Positions 19,674 through 29,386 are shown, counted from the stretch's first letter. The stretch is 64,000 nt of DNA from Psychrobacter urativorans (GCF_904846675.1 NZ_CAJHBT010000013.1:1-64000); one strand, 5' to 3'. A program made the numbers and translations. Notes: a model not told the origin generated them from the sequence alone.

Positions 19674-22526
19674 ATGAGTGATATTTTCAATGTAAAAAAC
19701 ACCCTCTCGGTCGATGGCAAGGAGCATGTCTATTACAGCTTGCCTGAGCTGACCAAAGCCTATGACAATATTCAAACTCTACCATTTTGTATGAAAATCG
19801 TACTAGAGAACTTGCTGCGTAATGAAGACGGCGGGCAATCAGTCGGTAAAAACCATATTGAAGCGGTCGCTAACTGGGACGCTGGTGCAGCATCTGCACA
19901 AGAAATCGCTTTTATGCCAGCGCGTGTCGTTCTACAGGATTTCACTGGCGTGCCATCGGTTGTTGATTTGGCCGCAATGCGTGATGCCGTGGTCAAGCTT
20001 GGTGGTAAAGCGGAGCAAATTAATCCATTTATCCCTAGTGAATTGGTCGTTGACCACTCGGTACAAGTGGACGTTTATGGCCGCGAAGATGCGCTAGATT
20101 TGAATAAAAAGATTGAGTTTGAGCGCAATAATGAGCGCTATGAATTTTTGCATTGGGGCAAGCATGCTTTTAAAAATTTCGCCGTCGTACCTCCAGCTAC
20201 CGGTATTGTGCATCAAGTGAACCTCGAGTACCTAGCACGTGTGGTGATGGCCGCTGAGGTTGAGGGCGAAAATGGCACTGAGCTGACCGCTTATCCTGAT
20301 ACAGTCTTTGGTACCGACAGTCATACCACGATGATTAATGGTATTGGCGTACTTGGTTGGGGCGTTGGTGGTATTGAGGCCGAAGCTGCGATGCTGGGAC
20401 AGCCCTCATCTATGCTGATTCCGCAAGTGGTTGGCTTCGAGATGTCCGGCGCACTCACCGAAGGTGTTACCGCGACTGACTTGGTACTACGCGTGGTTGA
20501 AATGCTACGTGCTCACGGGGTCGTTGGCAAGTTCGTTGAGTTCTACGGCGAAGGCTTGCACAATATGCCGCTTGCTGATCGAGCGACCATTGCCAATATG
20601 TCTCCAGAGTATGGTGCGACTTGTGGTATTTTCCCTATTGACCAAATATCAATTGATTACCTGCGTCTATCAGGACGTGATGAAGCGCAAATTGAACTGG
20701 TTGAAAAGTATGCTAAGGCACAAGGTCTATGGCATGATGCCGATACACCCGATGCCACTTATTCAAGCAAGTTACATCTTGATTTAACTACGGTTGAGCC
20801 ATCACTTGCCGGTCCTAAATTGCCGCATCAGCGTATTTCTCTATCCGGTATGTATGATAGCTTCGGCAAGACCTTGCAGACGATGACTAAAGATCGCAAA
20901 GCGGAAATCAAAGGTAAAGATCGCTTTGATGAAGAGGGCGGTGAACAAGAGCAAGCTGACAAACTAGCAGCTAAGCCTAATATGACACAGGATATGCAGT
21001 TTGATGTCGGTAATGTTAGACATGCTGCTAACAGTGTCTTCTCTAACGTCCATATAAAGGACAATGAGCATAAGCTGCGTGATGGTGCTGTGGTCATTGC
21101 AGCGATTACCTCTTGTACCAATACGTCAAACCCGGCGGTAATGATTGGGGCAGGATTGGTCGCTAGAAATGCAGCGGCAAAAGGCCTTACCGCCAAGCCT
21201 TGGGTAAAAACCTCCCTGGCGCCAGGATCAAAAGTAGTCACCGATTACCTTGAAAAAACCAAACTGATAGATGAGCTGGAGAAAATTGGCTTTTACTTAG
21301 TCGGTTACGGCTGTACGACCTGTATCGGTAATTCAGGACCTTTACTTGAGAGTATAGAAAAAGGTATTGAAGATAATGATTTGGTCGCCGCTGCTGTACT
21401 ATCAGGCAACCGTAACTTCGAAGGTCGTATCCACTCGCATGTAAAAGCCAACTATTTAGCTTCACCGCCATTAGTCGTTGCCTATGCGCTAGCAGGTACG
21501 GTAGATATGGACATGACCACTCATCCGCTGGGACAAGACCAAGACGGTAATGATGTTTTCTTAAAAGACATCTGGCCGACCTCAGCTGAGATTAATGAGC
21601 TGATTGCCAATAATATCGATGCAGAGATGTTCCATAAAAACTATGGCGAAGTATTTGACGGTAGTGATGAGTGGAATGCCATCACCTCCTCAGACAGTCA
21701 GCTGTATCCATGGAGCGAAGAATCAACGTACATTAAGAACCCACCATTCTTTGACGGTATGACTATGGAGCCACAAGGTATTCCTGACATTGAGGATGCG
21801 CGCATATTAGGCCTGTTCGGTGACTCTATCACTACTGACCATATCTCACCTGCCGGTAATATTGATGCAGATTCTCCAGCTGGCCTGTACTTGAAAGGTC
21901 GCGGGGTAATGGAAGCCGACTTCAACAGCTATGGCTCACGCCGTGGTAATGACGCGGTGATGACCCGTGGTACTTTTGCCAATATTCGTATCAAAAACTT
22001 AATGATGGACGGTAAAGAAGGCGGTTATACTTATTACCTCAAAGGTGATAAAGCAACTTTAAAAGATGGTAAGCAGATGCCTATTTATGATGCCGCTATG
22101 AAGTATAAAGAAGAGGGCCGTTCGCTAGTGGTACTTGGTGGCGAAGAGTATGGTTCGGGTTCCAGCCGTGACTGGGCAGCTAAAGGAACGATTCTGTTGG
22201 GTGTCAAAGCGGTATTGACTGGCTCGTTTGAGCGTATCCACCGCTCCAATCTAGTCGGAATGGGTGTACTGCCTTTAACCTTTAAAGACGGTGAGAGTGC
22301 TCAATCACACAATCTTGATGGCTCAGAAGTGCTTAGTATCACTGGGCTAAACAATGGTGAAAGTGAAATGGCAAACGTTACCGCCACACGCGCTGATGGC
22401 TCAACTGAGACCTTTGAGGTGAATGTGGTGCTACAGACGCCAAAAGAGCGCGAATACGTCCGTCATGGTGGCGTATTGCACTATGTGCTGCGTCACCTAG
22501 CTAGTGAGAGTAAAGACGTTGCCTAA
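19674..22526 (+). CDS. acnA: Aconitate hydratase, AcnA/IRP type
   Basis: Aconitase interconverts citrate and isocitrate in the TCA cycle and needs a 4Fe-4S cluster. The 950-residue protein is of the AcnA class. The three cluster cysteines are visible in ITSCTNTSNP (near residue 480) and YGCTTCIGNSGP (near 547 and 550). The C-terminal swivel domain has GDSITTDHISPAG and GGEEYGSGSSRDWAAKG. It is about 60 residues longer than E. coli AcnA, mostly through a charged insertion around residues 400-440 (DRKAEIKGKDRFDEEGG). A clear ribosome site (AAGGAAG) precedes the ATG. A terminator follows 20 bases after the stop. Confidence 0.96.
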   Translation: MSDIFNVKNTLSVDGKEHVYYSLPELTKAYDNIQTLPFCMKIVLENLLRNEDGGQSVGKNHIEAVANWDAGAASAQEIAFMPARVVLQDFTGVPSVVDLAAMRDAVVKLGGKAEQINPFIPSELVVDHSVQVDVYGREDALDLNKKIEFERNNERYEFLHWGKHAFKNFAVVPPATGIVHQVNLEYLARVVMAAEVEGENGTELTAYPDTVFGTDSHTTMINGIGVLGWGVGGIEAEAAMLGQPSSMLIPQVVGFEMSGALTEGVTATDLVLRVVEMLRAHGVVGKFVEFYGEGLHNMPLADRATIANMSPEYGATCGIFPIDQISIDYLRLSGRDEAQIELVEKYAKAQGLWHDADTPDATYSSKLHLDLTTVEPSLAGPKLPHQRISLSGMYDSFGKTLQTMTKDRKAEIKGKDRFDEEGGEQEQADKLAAKPNMTQDMQFDVGNVRHAANSVFSNVHIKDNEHKLRDGAVVIAAITSCTNTSNPAVMIGAGLVARNAAAKGLTAKPWVKTSLAPGSKVVTDYLEKTKLIDELEKIGFYLVGYGCTTCIGNSGPLLESIEKGIEDNDLVAAAVLSGNRNFEGRIHSHVKANYLASPPLVVAYALAGTVDMDMTTHPLGQDQDGNDVFLKDIWPTSAEINELIANNIDAEMFHKNYGEVFDGSDEWNAITSSDSQLYPWSEESTYIKNPPFFDGMTMEPQGIPDIEDARILGLFGDSITTDHISPAGNIDADSPAGLYLKGRGVMEADFNSYGSRRGNDAVMTRGTFANIRIKNLMMDGKEGGYTYYLKGDKATLKDGKQMPIYDAAMKYKEEGRSLVVLGGEEYGSGSSRDWAAKGTILLGVKAVLTGSFERIHRSNLVGMGVLPLTFKDGESAQSHNLDGSEVLSITGLNNGESEMANVTATRADGSTETFEVNVVLQTPKEREYVRHGGVLHYVLRHLASESKDVA

Positions 22527-22546
22527 TTTTTAACTTTCTTAAAACA

Positions 22547-22577
22547 AAAAAACCTCAACGTTAAGTTGGGGTTTTTT
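22547..22577 (+). terminator. Intrinsic terminator after acnA
   Basis: Thirteen-base arms (22547-22559 and 22565-22577) pair with one G-T wobble around a 5-base loop and end in six T residues. It lies 20 bases past the aconitase stop. Because the left arm begins with A residues, it could also act on the minus-strand glutaredoxin transcript. Confidence 0.85.
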
Positions 22578-22648
22578 ATTGGATGGTTGAATAACGAAAT
22601 TAACCCAGCCTATATTCGCTCAAAGGATATGTATGAGTGAGGCGCAGT

Positions 22649-22999
22649 TTACTGATTCTGTACTTGCCACTCAATTTCAGGTTTGTTATATCCTCGAACC
22701 ACTTCACCGTTAAATAACATCAAAGGCACACCGCCACCACCTAGACTTTCGTATTGTTTATAGCCTTCAGCAGAGCGTTCAATATCGTATTCACAGTAGT
22801 CAACATTGTGTGAGGCTAGCAACTGTCTGGTCTGTTCGCAGTAGCCACACCAGACGGCACCGTACAAAACAATGTCATTATTATCAGATGCGTCACAGGC
22901 GACAGAGTCTGGAACAACGGCGCTGGCGTTTATGAGGTAAATACAGGCTATTAACACAGTGACACCGAGGACGCCTGAAAATATTTTTAAAAAAATCAT
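22649..22999 (-). CDS. Membrane-anchored glutaredoxin-like protein
   Basis: This is a 116-residue protein with one N-terminal hydrophobic segment (about 4-26), which could be an uncleaved anchor or a signal peptide, followed by a glutaredoxin fold. The redox motif is WCGYCEQ near residue 52. The cis-Pro region GGGVPLMLFNG and a C-terminal NKPEIEWQV complete the domain. It would act as a thiol-disulfide exchanger on the periplasmic face if exported, but topology cannot be fixed from sequence alone. It is convergent with acnA and divergent from the rhodanese gene. Confidence 0.85.
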   Translation of the reverse strand: MIFLKIFSGVLGVTVLIACIYLINASAVVPDSVACDASDNNDIVLYGAVWCGYCEQTRQLLASHNVDYCEYDIERSAEGYKQYESLGGGGVPLMLFNGEVVRGYNKPEIEWQVQNQ

Positions 23000-23316
23000 A
23001 GAGTTACCTATTCATTCTTATTTTTTAAGCTGGTTTTTGATGATGAGTATAGTGTGATTAACACCTTAAGTCTAATTTATGCTTAATATTCATAGCTCGT
23101 AGATACTAAACTTCATTAATTAGTCCAATGACTTACAACTTCCACAGTACTGACCACCGCATCCATTGCGCCATTGCTTTAATAATCGTAAGATAGTCAA
23201 CGTCATCAAGTACTAATATTACCACTTTTACTTATATCATCATGTAGAGCTGACATTGATTGCCGTCCTGAACAGGGTGACATCAAAGAGGTCGCTATAG
23301 CTCTATAGAGGAAAAA
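23000..23316. other. 317-base intergenic region before the rhodanese gene
   Basis: This region holds the divergent promoters of the glutaredoxin-like and rhodanese genes. Most of it is A+T-rich and featureless. The last part, about 23245-23308, is richer in G+C and can be read in frame as a short coding-like stretch ending at a TAG (23306-23308), just before the rhodanese start. It may be the 3' remnant of a gene that arrived with the rhodanese. Confidence 0.4.
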
Positions 23317-23862
23317 ATGAAAAATATTATATTGTCATTACTCATCATGTTCGGTGTTATTTCTCATGCCAGTGCGGAAGATGCGCTATCCGTGACCCCA
23401 GAGGCTGTCTGGAATCTTGTACAGAAAGATGCTGACCAACTGCTGTTCATTGACGTCAGGGACCCTGTGGAAATCATGTTTGTCGGGTTTACGGATGCTG
23501 TGGATACCAATATTCCGTTCAAGCTGGTCGATCGCACTCAGTTCAATGAAGACAAGGCCAGTTTCGCCATGCAGAGCAATCCGGATTTCGCTAGCGATGT
23601 CGAAAAAGCTCTCAAGGCCAAGGGCCTTGGCAAAGACGCTCTAATAGTTACCATGTGTCGCTCGGGCTCTGCGCGCGGTAAGCCCAGTGCTGAATATCTG
23701 TTGTCCCAGGGATATTCAAACGTAAAGTATATCGATCATGGTTTTCAGGGAAGCGCGGTAAAGGAGGGTGCGATGAAGGGGTTTCGTATCATGAACGGTT
23801 GGCAAAACTCCAAACTGCCTTGGTCATCAACGATTAATCCGAGCAAAATCAGCAAACCCTAA
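23317..23862 (+). CDS. Exported rhodanese-like protein
   Basis: This is a 181-residue protein with a typical signal peptide (MKNIILSLLIMFGVISHASA) and a single rhodanese domain. FIDVRDPVE is the first conserved motif and MCRSGSARG holds the probable active-site Cys near residue 113. It should act on sulfur or persulfide groups in the periplasm. Codon use is clearly more G/C-rich at third positions than in flanking genes (CTG, GTC, AAG, GGC), suggesting recent acquisition. GAGGAAAAA lies before the ATG. A strong terminator follows. Confidence 0.88.
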   Translation: MKNIILSLLIMFGVISHASAEDALSVTPEAVWNLVQKDADQLLFIDVRDPVEIMFVGFTDAVDTNIPFKLVDRTQFNEDKASFAMQSNPDFASDVEKALKAKGLGKDALIVTMCRSGSARGKPSAEYLLSQGYSNVKYIDHGFQGSAVKEGAMKGFRIMNGWQNSKLPWSSTINPSKISKP

Positions 23863-23922
23863 GTCTTGCTGGCTGCTTTATATTAAGGCAGCCTACGACG
23901 TACCCACGCAACATCAACCGTA

Positions 23923-23967
23923 CACCCAACAAAAAACCCAACATAACGTTGGGTTTTTTGTTGGGTG
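23923..23967. terminator. Strong symmetric terminator after the rhodanese gene
   Basis: Two perfect 20-base arms (23923-23942 and 23948-23967) flank the 5-base loop ATAAC. The arms carry internal A and T runs, so the structure can terminate transcription from either side. It lies 60 bases after the rhodanese stop. Confidence 0.85.
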
Positions 23968-24115
23968 CTATAATTAGTCTTTATCATCACAGTATTTATA
24001 TTGAATTCCATTTATACTAATTTAGTATCTTAAATCTAAAACTAATTTTAAAAATTAGAATAATGATAGAAACCAACGCAAGCACTAACAGTGCTAAGCT
24101 AAATTGAGTGAGCAA

Positions 24116-25000
24116 ATGACCAGACGCGACCTTATTATCTTTTTTACGCTCTCCTTTATGTGGTCGTTATCTTTTATATTTTATCGAGTGGGAGTCCCTG
24201 AGTTTGGCTCATTGGCATTTGCTAGCCTGCGTGTGGTATTTGCAGGGTTAACCATGCTTATTTTTGTGTTGCTAAACTCAAAAAATAGACAAGGTATTCG
24301 TGAAAATTACAAAGCACTTACAGTCGTCGGTTTATTCTCCGCTGCCATTCCATTCGTGCTGTTTTCTTTCTCTGCACAGTCAGTGAATGCGGGTGTATTG
24401 GCCGTGCTTAATGCCTCTGTACCGATGATGAGTGGGTTTATCGCCAGTACGTTTTTTAACGATAAACTCTCAAAAAAACAAATCCTTGGATTGATTATCG
24501 GTGTCGTTGGCGTCATTATTTTGATGAGTGAGCACCTATTTTCTGGGCAAGGCTCAGACTTAATACCGATGGGCTACGCATTATTGGCTTGTGTTGGTTA
24601 TGCAACAGGAGCCAATATTACTAGAAACTATTTAGGTGACCTCTCACCAATTGCTATTACCGCAGGTTCGCTAATCATTGCCAGTTTGGTCATGCTACCT
24701 ATTGCCATTTATGAATTTCCATATGGTAAAAGTATTAACCTAAAAGCTTGGCTATCAGTCATTTGCATTGGCGTATTTTCGACGGCAATCGCCTTAATCT
24801 TTATGAATCAGCTTATCAAAAGCATTGGCGCAATGCGTGCGACGAGTATTACCTTAGTCATTCCAATTTTTGCGATAGTTTTTGGTTATGTGTTACTTGG
24901 CGAAGCATTGGATACGGGGGCAATTATTGGCTCAGGGGTGATATTGGTTGGCACATACTTGTCTTTAAATTTATCTTTAAAGAAGTTGGTTCATTCATGA
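24116..25000 (+). CDS. DMT/EamA family transporter
   Basis: This is an inner-membrane exporter-like protein of about 294 residues with ten predicted hydrophobic helices in two EamA repeats (SFMWSLSFIFYRVG at the start of the first; a similar GYALLACVGYATGANITRNYLG at the start of the second). The family exports amino acids or other metabolites; the substrate here cannot be told. The start is uncertain: ATG 24116 is chosen, but an in-frame TTG at 24104 adds four residues. No strong ribosome site is visible for either. It stands alone between two terminators. Confidence 0.85.
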   Translation: MTRRDLIIFFTLSFMWSLSFIFYRVGVPEFGSLAFASLRVVFAGLTMLIFVLLNSKNRQGIRENYKALTVVGLFSAAIPFVLFSFSAQSVNAGVLAVLNASVPMMSGFIASTFFNDKLSKKQILGLIIGVVGVIILMSEHLFSGQGSDLIPMGYALLACVGYATGANITRNYLGDLSPIAITAGSLIIASLVMLPIAIYEFPYGKSINLKAWLSVICIGVFSTAIALIFMNQLIKSIGAMRATSITLVIPIFAIVFGYVLLGEALDTGAIIGSGVILVGTYLSLNLSLKKLVHS

Positions 25001-25136
25001 ATCTCATTTATAAAATAACTTGACCATCAAATATTTGACATCGTTGATCCTTTAGTTAAGTTGTTATCTCGCTCCAAAATTATATTGGTTTGCTCAGTTA
25101 AATGATTGGCTTATGCCAATACAAAACGAGCATAAA

Positions 25137-25167
25137 AAAAAGCCCAATCATAATGATTGGGCTTTTT
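25137..25167. terminator. Bidirectional terminator between the DMT gene and the convergent membrane-protein gene
   Basis: Perfect 14-base arms AAAAAGCCCAATCA (25137-25150) and its complement (25154-25167) surround a 3-base loop. The A and T flanks give a U-tract on both strands. The stem is nearly the same as the one at 26643-26673. Confidence 0.88.
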
Positions 25168-25238
25168 CTTTAATATTAATAACTTTATAATTTATGACTT
25201 ATTCAATCATTAACTGTTTAAGTAAGTACTATTCAAAC

Positions 25239-26279
25239 TTATTTAATATTATCGCCATAAGTTACGATAGGCTTAGCTAAACGATAATTTGCTGCCGCAG
25301 TTTTGGCACCAAAAGTACTAGCGATAAAGGTTAATATAGCACTGATTAGCCAAAATAGACCAGTATATAAAGCAGCTTTACGTGCAACGTCTTCAGCTTG
25401 CTGTAGTTTTTGCTCAGCAGACTGTTTTGCTTCTGCAATATATTGCTCAGTTTTCATTTTATATTCGTTGAATGACTGTTGAACTTCTTGACGTACTTGG
25501 ATAGCTTGTGGCTCAGTTAGGCCTTCTTGTTCTAGACGGTTGATAAGCTCAGGACCTTTTAACATTGTTTCGATAGATGCCATACGTTGTTTTGCATAGT
25601 CATCAATGTTGCGCCACGTGTCTAGATCAGTGAAGTCCATGTTAGCAACTTGGCTTTTAGTCTCAGCGAACATATCTTTAATTACACTGCTGGTTGCCGC
25701 AATCTGTTGTTGATTCAAATTCTGTGTATTTTTTGCGACCATTGCTTGCAGATCTTCTTCGCTAATCTCACCTGATACACGTTGATAAACTTCTTGTGCT
25801 TTTTGTTGCACAGCACCACTTTGTGATGCTGCACCAGTGGCGGTTGCACCAACAGTAGCTGTCGTAGCAGCTGTTTTAGCTACGGTACTAACTGTAGAAC
25901 CTACCGCATTACCTGCTGTCGCTAAAATGCCAGTCGCGCTACTTAGTGTAAAAAATGTACTAAGCAGTACAATTAATGCAGCGGTTAGTATACCGGTTAA
26001 AGTAGCGTCTTTTGGATCGATATCCGTACCATCACCAAATAGCGCTTCAGGTGCTGAGTATTTAATGGCAAAGTAGCCCGCTACAAACGCACTAACTAAT
26101 GCGGTAATCGCCGCATAGATACCGGCGGCAATGCTTGTACCCTTTAAATCAAAAGGTATAAATGAGCTTAATATCAAAGCGATAGCAATCATCGCCATAA
26201 CGACCATCAGCCCCATAATGAGGCCTGCGAACACTCCACGCCATGATGGGCGCCGTTGAGGTGCATAAGTAGGTAACAT
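25239..26279 (-). CDS. Unrecognised membrane protein with coiled-coil middle
   Basis: I do not recognise this 346-residue protein. It has three hydrophobic segments near the N-terminus (about 14-39, 47-71 and 93-120), then an Ala/Thr/Val-rich stretch, then a long Gln/Glu/Ala-rich helical region (about 150-300, with EEDLQAMVAKNTQNLNQQQIAA), and a last membrane helix near 305-325. The start is set at ATG 26279 because AAGGA lies six bases upstream; a start at 26381 would add 34 unsupported residues. The architecture suggests a membrane protein with a large soluble helical domain between anchors. It is bracketed by near-identical terminator hairpins. Confidence 0.75.
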   Translation of the reverse strand: MLPTYAPQRRPSWRGVFAGLIMGLMVVMAMIAIALILSSFIPFDLKGTSIAAGIYAAITALVSAFVAGYFAIKYSAPEALFGDGTDIDPKDATLTGILTAALIVLLSTFFTLSSATGILATAGNAVGSTVSTVAKTAATTATVGATATGAASQSGAVQQKAQEVYQRVSGEISEEDLQAMVAKNTQNLNQQQIAATSSVIKDMFAETKSQVANMDFTDLDTWRNIDDYAKQRMASIETMLKGPELINRLEQEGLTEPQAIQVRQEVQQSFNEYKMKTEQYIAEAKQSAEQKLQQAEDVARKAALYTGLFWLISAILTFIASTFGAKTAAANYRLAKPIVTYGDNIK

Positions 26280-26642
26280 AGTCATTCCTTCTAATGTATT
26301 AGTATATTGTTTTAATAAATTACTTTCATAATGTGACAAACCTCTTAATTCAGAATTTATAAGTAATTTATAGAAAATCACTTATAAATCTAATAAGTAC
26401 AATGTCATTCTAGGTAATAAAGAAAGGAATTGGTAACGCCTTTAAGTAGGAAATCGCTAACTTTGTGTATAAAGGCGTTACACTATGTCAGTAGATCGCC
26501 TCAATGTAAGCTTATGTAAGTTCCTCAGGGGGTTAATAGGAGGTATTCTTATTAGGTTAGAATTTTTAAATCAAATAATATGGCATAGAGTTTAATTTAA
26601 AAAGGTCGATACAAAAACGGCTACCGTAAAAAATAGACATAA

Positions 26643-26673
26643 AAAAAGCCCAATCGCGATGATTGGGCTTTTT
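26643..26673. terminator. Bidirectional terminator, near copy of the one at 25137
   Basis: Thirteen-base perfect arms AAAAAGCCCAATC (26643-26655) and complement (26661-26673) flank the 5-base loop GCGAT. It lies after the tRNA-Glu gene on the minus strand and probably ends that transcript. The rest of the gap 26280-26739 holds no recognised gene. Confidence 0.82.
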
Positions 26674-26739
26674 AGTGGTGCATTTATTAGTCTAATCTAA
26701 TCCGTTTCAGAAAAAGTGCTAATAAATGACGCCATATAG

Positions 26740-26815
26740 TGGCGTCCCCAGGGGGGTTCGAACCCCCGTTACCGCCGTGAAAGGGCAGTGTCCTAGGCCA
26801 CTAGACGATGGGGAC
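26740..26815 (-). tRNA. tRNA-Glu (anticodon TTC)
   Basis: A 76-base cloverleaf is present on the minus strand, with encoded CCA. The acceptor stem GTCCCCA pairs with TGGGGAC. The anticodon loop is CTTTCAC, with TTC as anticodon. The T arm GGGGGTTCGAACCCCC is perfect. Confidence 0.97.
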
Positions 26816-26966
26816 GCATAGTGTGTTATAGATATTATATATTCATAATACTATAACGATAACAACATCAGAGTGCTTAAAAAGCGGTGCCTAGAGCTGA
26901 TGTTGAGCTATTAGCAAGTTATTCACTATACAGGTTCAGCATTGCTGCACTTGATAATAAATAGTG

Positions 26967-27042
26967 TGGTGGAGCTAAACGGAGTCGAACCGTTGACCCC
27001 TTGCATGCCATGCAAGTGCTCTACCAACTGAGCTATAGCCCC
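26967..27042 (-). tRNA. tRNA-Ala (anticodon GGC)
   Basis: A 76-base cloverleaf is present on the minus strand, with encoded CCA. The acceptor stem GGGGCTA pairs with TAGCTCC, including the G-U pair at position 3-70 that marks alanine tRNAs. The anticodon loop is ATGGCAT, with GGC as anticodon. It lies 151 bases upstream of tRNA-Glu on the same strand, so both may come from one transcript. Confidence 0.97.
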
Positions 27043-27170
27043 TCGCTAAGAGTGTGCGTATTTTAGGTAAGTAGCGGGAGGTTGTCAATAGCTATTTTCA
27101 AAAATAGTGGTAAATATATTAATTAATCAGACAGAAGATAATAATGGGGGATTTTCTGTCGCCAAATTAA

Positions 27171-27533
27171 TCAAACTTTTTGATGGTTAGCGATTTCTTT
27201 AACCGCTTTATCTACAGAAAACTCTTCTTCAGTACCATTAGAAAAGACTACCACACAACATTCAGTGGCAATGTATTGGCCACTATTTTGGCTGATGGTC
27301 TTTACGCCTTTAAAACCAGTAATATCAGTATCTTTTAATAGATCCAACTTGTCGTCTGTATAACCACAGTAAGAGGTATATATCCATTCCAAGTCTTCAA
27401 AGTCTTGTCCATTGGTAAGAGTGTGCTCAGTGTCATAAAGCTCTTTTACTATCCCAGAATAATATTTTTGTGCTTGCTTTTGAGTGGGGAAAAAATGGTC
27501 ACTATTCTTTATAGTGACGGCATTAGCTGCCAT
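27171..27533 (-). CDS. Hypothetical 120-residue protein
   Basis: I do not recognise this protein. It is hydrophilic, without membrane segments or a signal peptide. Residues 10-45 (DHFFPTQKQAQKYYSGIVKELYDTE) look helical. The middle contains the aromatic stretch LEWIYTSYCGYTDDKLDLL, and the C-terminal part has a strand-rich segment ending in VVFSNGTEEEFSVDKAVKEIANHQK. It lies between the tRNA-Ala gene and gltX on the same strand as both, 94 bases after the gltX stop, and could be read from the gltX transcript. Coding character is good. Confidence 0.7.
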   Translation of the reverse strand: MAANAVTIKNSDHFFPTQKQAQKYYSGIVKELYDTEHTLTNGQDFEDLEWIYTSYCGYTDDKLDLLKDTDITGFKGVKTISQNSGQYIATECCVVVFSNGTEEEFSVDKAVKEIANHQKV

Positions 27534-27627
27534 GTTAGCCTCCAGTGGATAAGTTTAAGTGAATGTCAGTCTTAATGAAAAGGACAGGTCAGTAATAGTC
27601 CGGCTCGTCCTTTCTTAAATCAAAAAC

Positions 27628-29166
27628 TTATTCAGACGCTAAAAAGTCTGGTAATTCAGCCGCTTGCTTCTCTAACTTCTTCAGTTTCTTTTTACCTAAG
27701 CCGCCAAGCATTTCAACACCATGACGTAGACGTATGAGTGTCATATCTGCGCCAATAATCGCCATCGAGTTCATGACTGGCGTCGATGAGGTGCTGCCCG
27801 CAATTGCCACAAAGAACGGTGCCATAAAGTCGCGCATCTTAATATCAAGGGCAGCAGATAAGCCCTTTAGAGTGGCATAGATATTTTCCTCAGACCATGT
27901 TGGTAAGGTCTCAAGCTGCCAAATAGCAAGTTGTAGCATTTCTATAATTTGCTCGGGTGCGAGCGATTTATGCGTAAAGCTTTCAGCATTGATATCGGGT
28001 AAGTTTTGGAAGTAGAAAGCGCCCCAATTTACCGCATCAGAAAGCAGTTCAATACGGGGCTGGATAGCGGCGGCCATGGCGGTCAATTTGTCGCTGTCAT
28101 TGGCCCATGCGAGGATTTTATTTTTAAGCTCTTCTGGCGTTAGCGCGCGTAGCCATTCGGCATTCAGCCAATTGAGCTTTTCGATATCAAAAATAGGGCC
28201 ACCAAGCGAGACACGATGAATATCAAAGCTGGCAATCATTTCCTTTAAGGTGAACTTTTCGGCCTCGTCAGGCATGGAATAACCCATGCGGCCTAGATAG
28301 TTGAGCAAGGCTTCGGGCAATACGCCGGCATCACGGTAATAGGTGATAGAAGTTGGGTTTTTACGTTTAGACAGCTTAGACTTGTCAGGATTGCGCAGTA
28401 GCGGCATGTGGCACAATACGGGCATCTCCCAACCGAAATACTCATACAGCAATTGATGTTTAGGCGCAGAGTTCAGCCATTCTTCACCGCGCAACACATG
28501 ACTGATTTCCATTAAGTGGTCATCGACGACGTTGGCCAAATGATAAGTGGGCAAGCCATCAGTTTTGAGCAATACTTGCATATCTACTTGCGCCCACGGG
28601 ATTTCAACGGCTCCACGCAGCATATCTTCAACATGGCATACGCCTTCTGTCGGTACGCGCATACGAATGACGTATGGCATGCCGTCAGCGACCATTTTGT
28701 CGGATTCTGCGCGTGATAAATTGGCGTAGCGTCCGTCATAGCGCGGAGTTTCGCCATTGGCCATTTGTGCTGCGCGCATGGCATCAAGCTCTTCTGCGGT
28801 ACAAAAACAGCGGAATGCATGATCGCTGTCCAGTAATTGCTGAGCGTGCTTTTTATAGATGTCAGCACGTTCACTTTGACGATATGGTGCGTGCGGTCCG
28901 CCAACGTCAGGACCTTCTGCCCAATCCAATCCTACCCAGCGTAGGGCATCTAAAATCATTTTTTCAGACTGTACCGTTGAGCGCACTTGGTCGGTGTCTT
29001 CAATGCGTAGAATAAATTCGCCGCCATGCACTTTAGCAAAAGCCAAGTTGAACAGCGCAATATAAGCAGTGCCGACATGCGGAAAGCCAGTAGGTGAGGG
29101 CGCAATTCGGGTACGGACAGGACGGCGGTTAGCATTGCTAGGGGTATGATTGGCAGTTTGGGTCAT
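27628..29166 (-). CDS. gltX: Glutamyl-tRNA synthetase
   Basis: GltX charges tRNA-Glu with glutamate. The protein has 512 residues. The class I signature is [21 protein letters not shown] near residue 19 (shown only in part as [10 protein letters not shown]), and the KMSKS-type loop is SKLSKRKNP near 265. The anticodon-binding helical domain occupies the C-terminal third. A short low-complexity leader (about 17 residues) precedes the catalytic core. It lies just upstream of the gene for its own substrate tRNA-Glu on the same strand. It is divergent from rsmH across 220 bases. Confidence 0.97.
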   Translation of the reverse strand: MTQTANHTPSNANRRPVRTRIAPSPTGFPHVGTAYIALFNLAFAKVHGGEFILRIEDTDQVRSTVQSEKMILDALRWVGLDWAEGPDVGGPHAPYRQSERADIYKKHAQQLLDSDHAFRCFCTAEELDAMRAAQMANGETPRYDGRYANLSRAESDKMVADGMPYVIRMRVPTEGVCHVEDMLRGAVEIPWAQVDMQVLLKTDGLPTYHLANVVDDHLMEISHVLRGEEWLNSAPKHQLLYEYFGWEMPVLCHMPLLRNPDKSKLSKRKNPTSITYYRDAGVLPEALLNYLGRMGYSMPDEAEKFTLKEMIASFDIHRVSLGGPIFDIEKLNWLNAEWLRALTPEELKNKILAWANDSDKLTAMAAAIQPRIELLSDAVNWGAFYFQNLPDINAESFTHKSLAPEQIIEMLQLAIWQLETLPTWSEENIYATLKGLSAALDIKMRDFMAPFFVAIAGSTSSTPVMNSMAIIGADMTLIRLRHGVEMLGGLGKKKLKKLEKQAAELPDFLASE

Positions 29167-29386
29167 GAGGGCCTCAAAATATTATCGTCAATTAGAGAAT
29201 AGAAGTTAAAAAAGAAGTAAGTTAGCGTAAAATATAGCGCTATTATAGCAGGGATAGTTAATATTTTTGCCGAAAAGGTCAGTTGGTGCTTGACTACAGA
29301 TGTATCCTTGCGATAATAATGCAAGTTAAGTTCTAACTTGTTTATTTATATCTAATTATTGGCCAGATTGGTCGTCATTTATTGAG

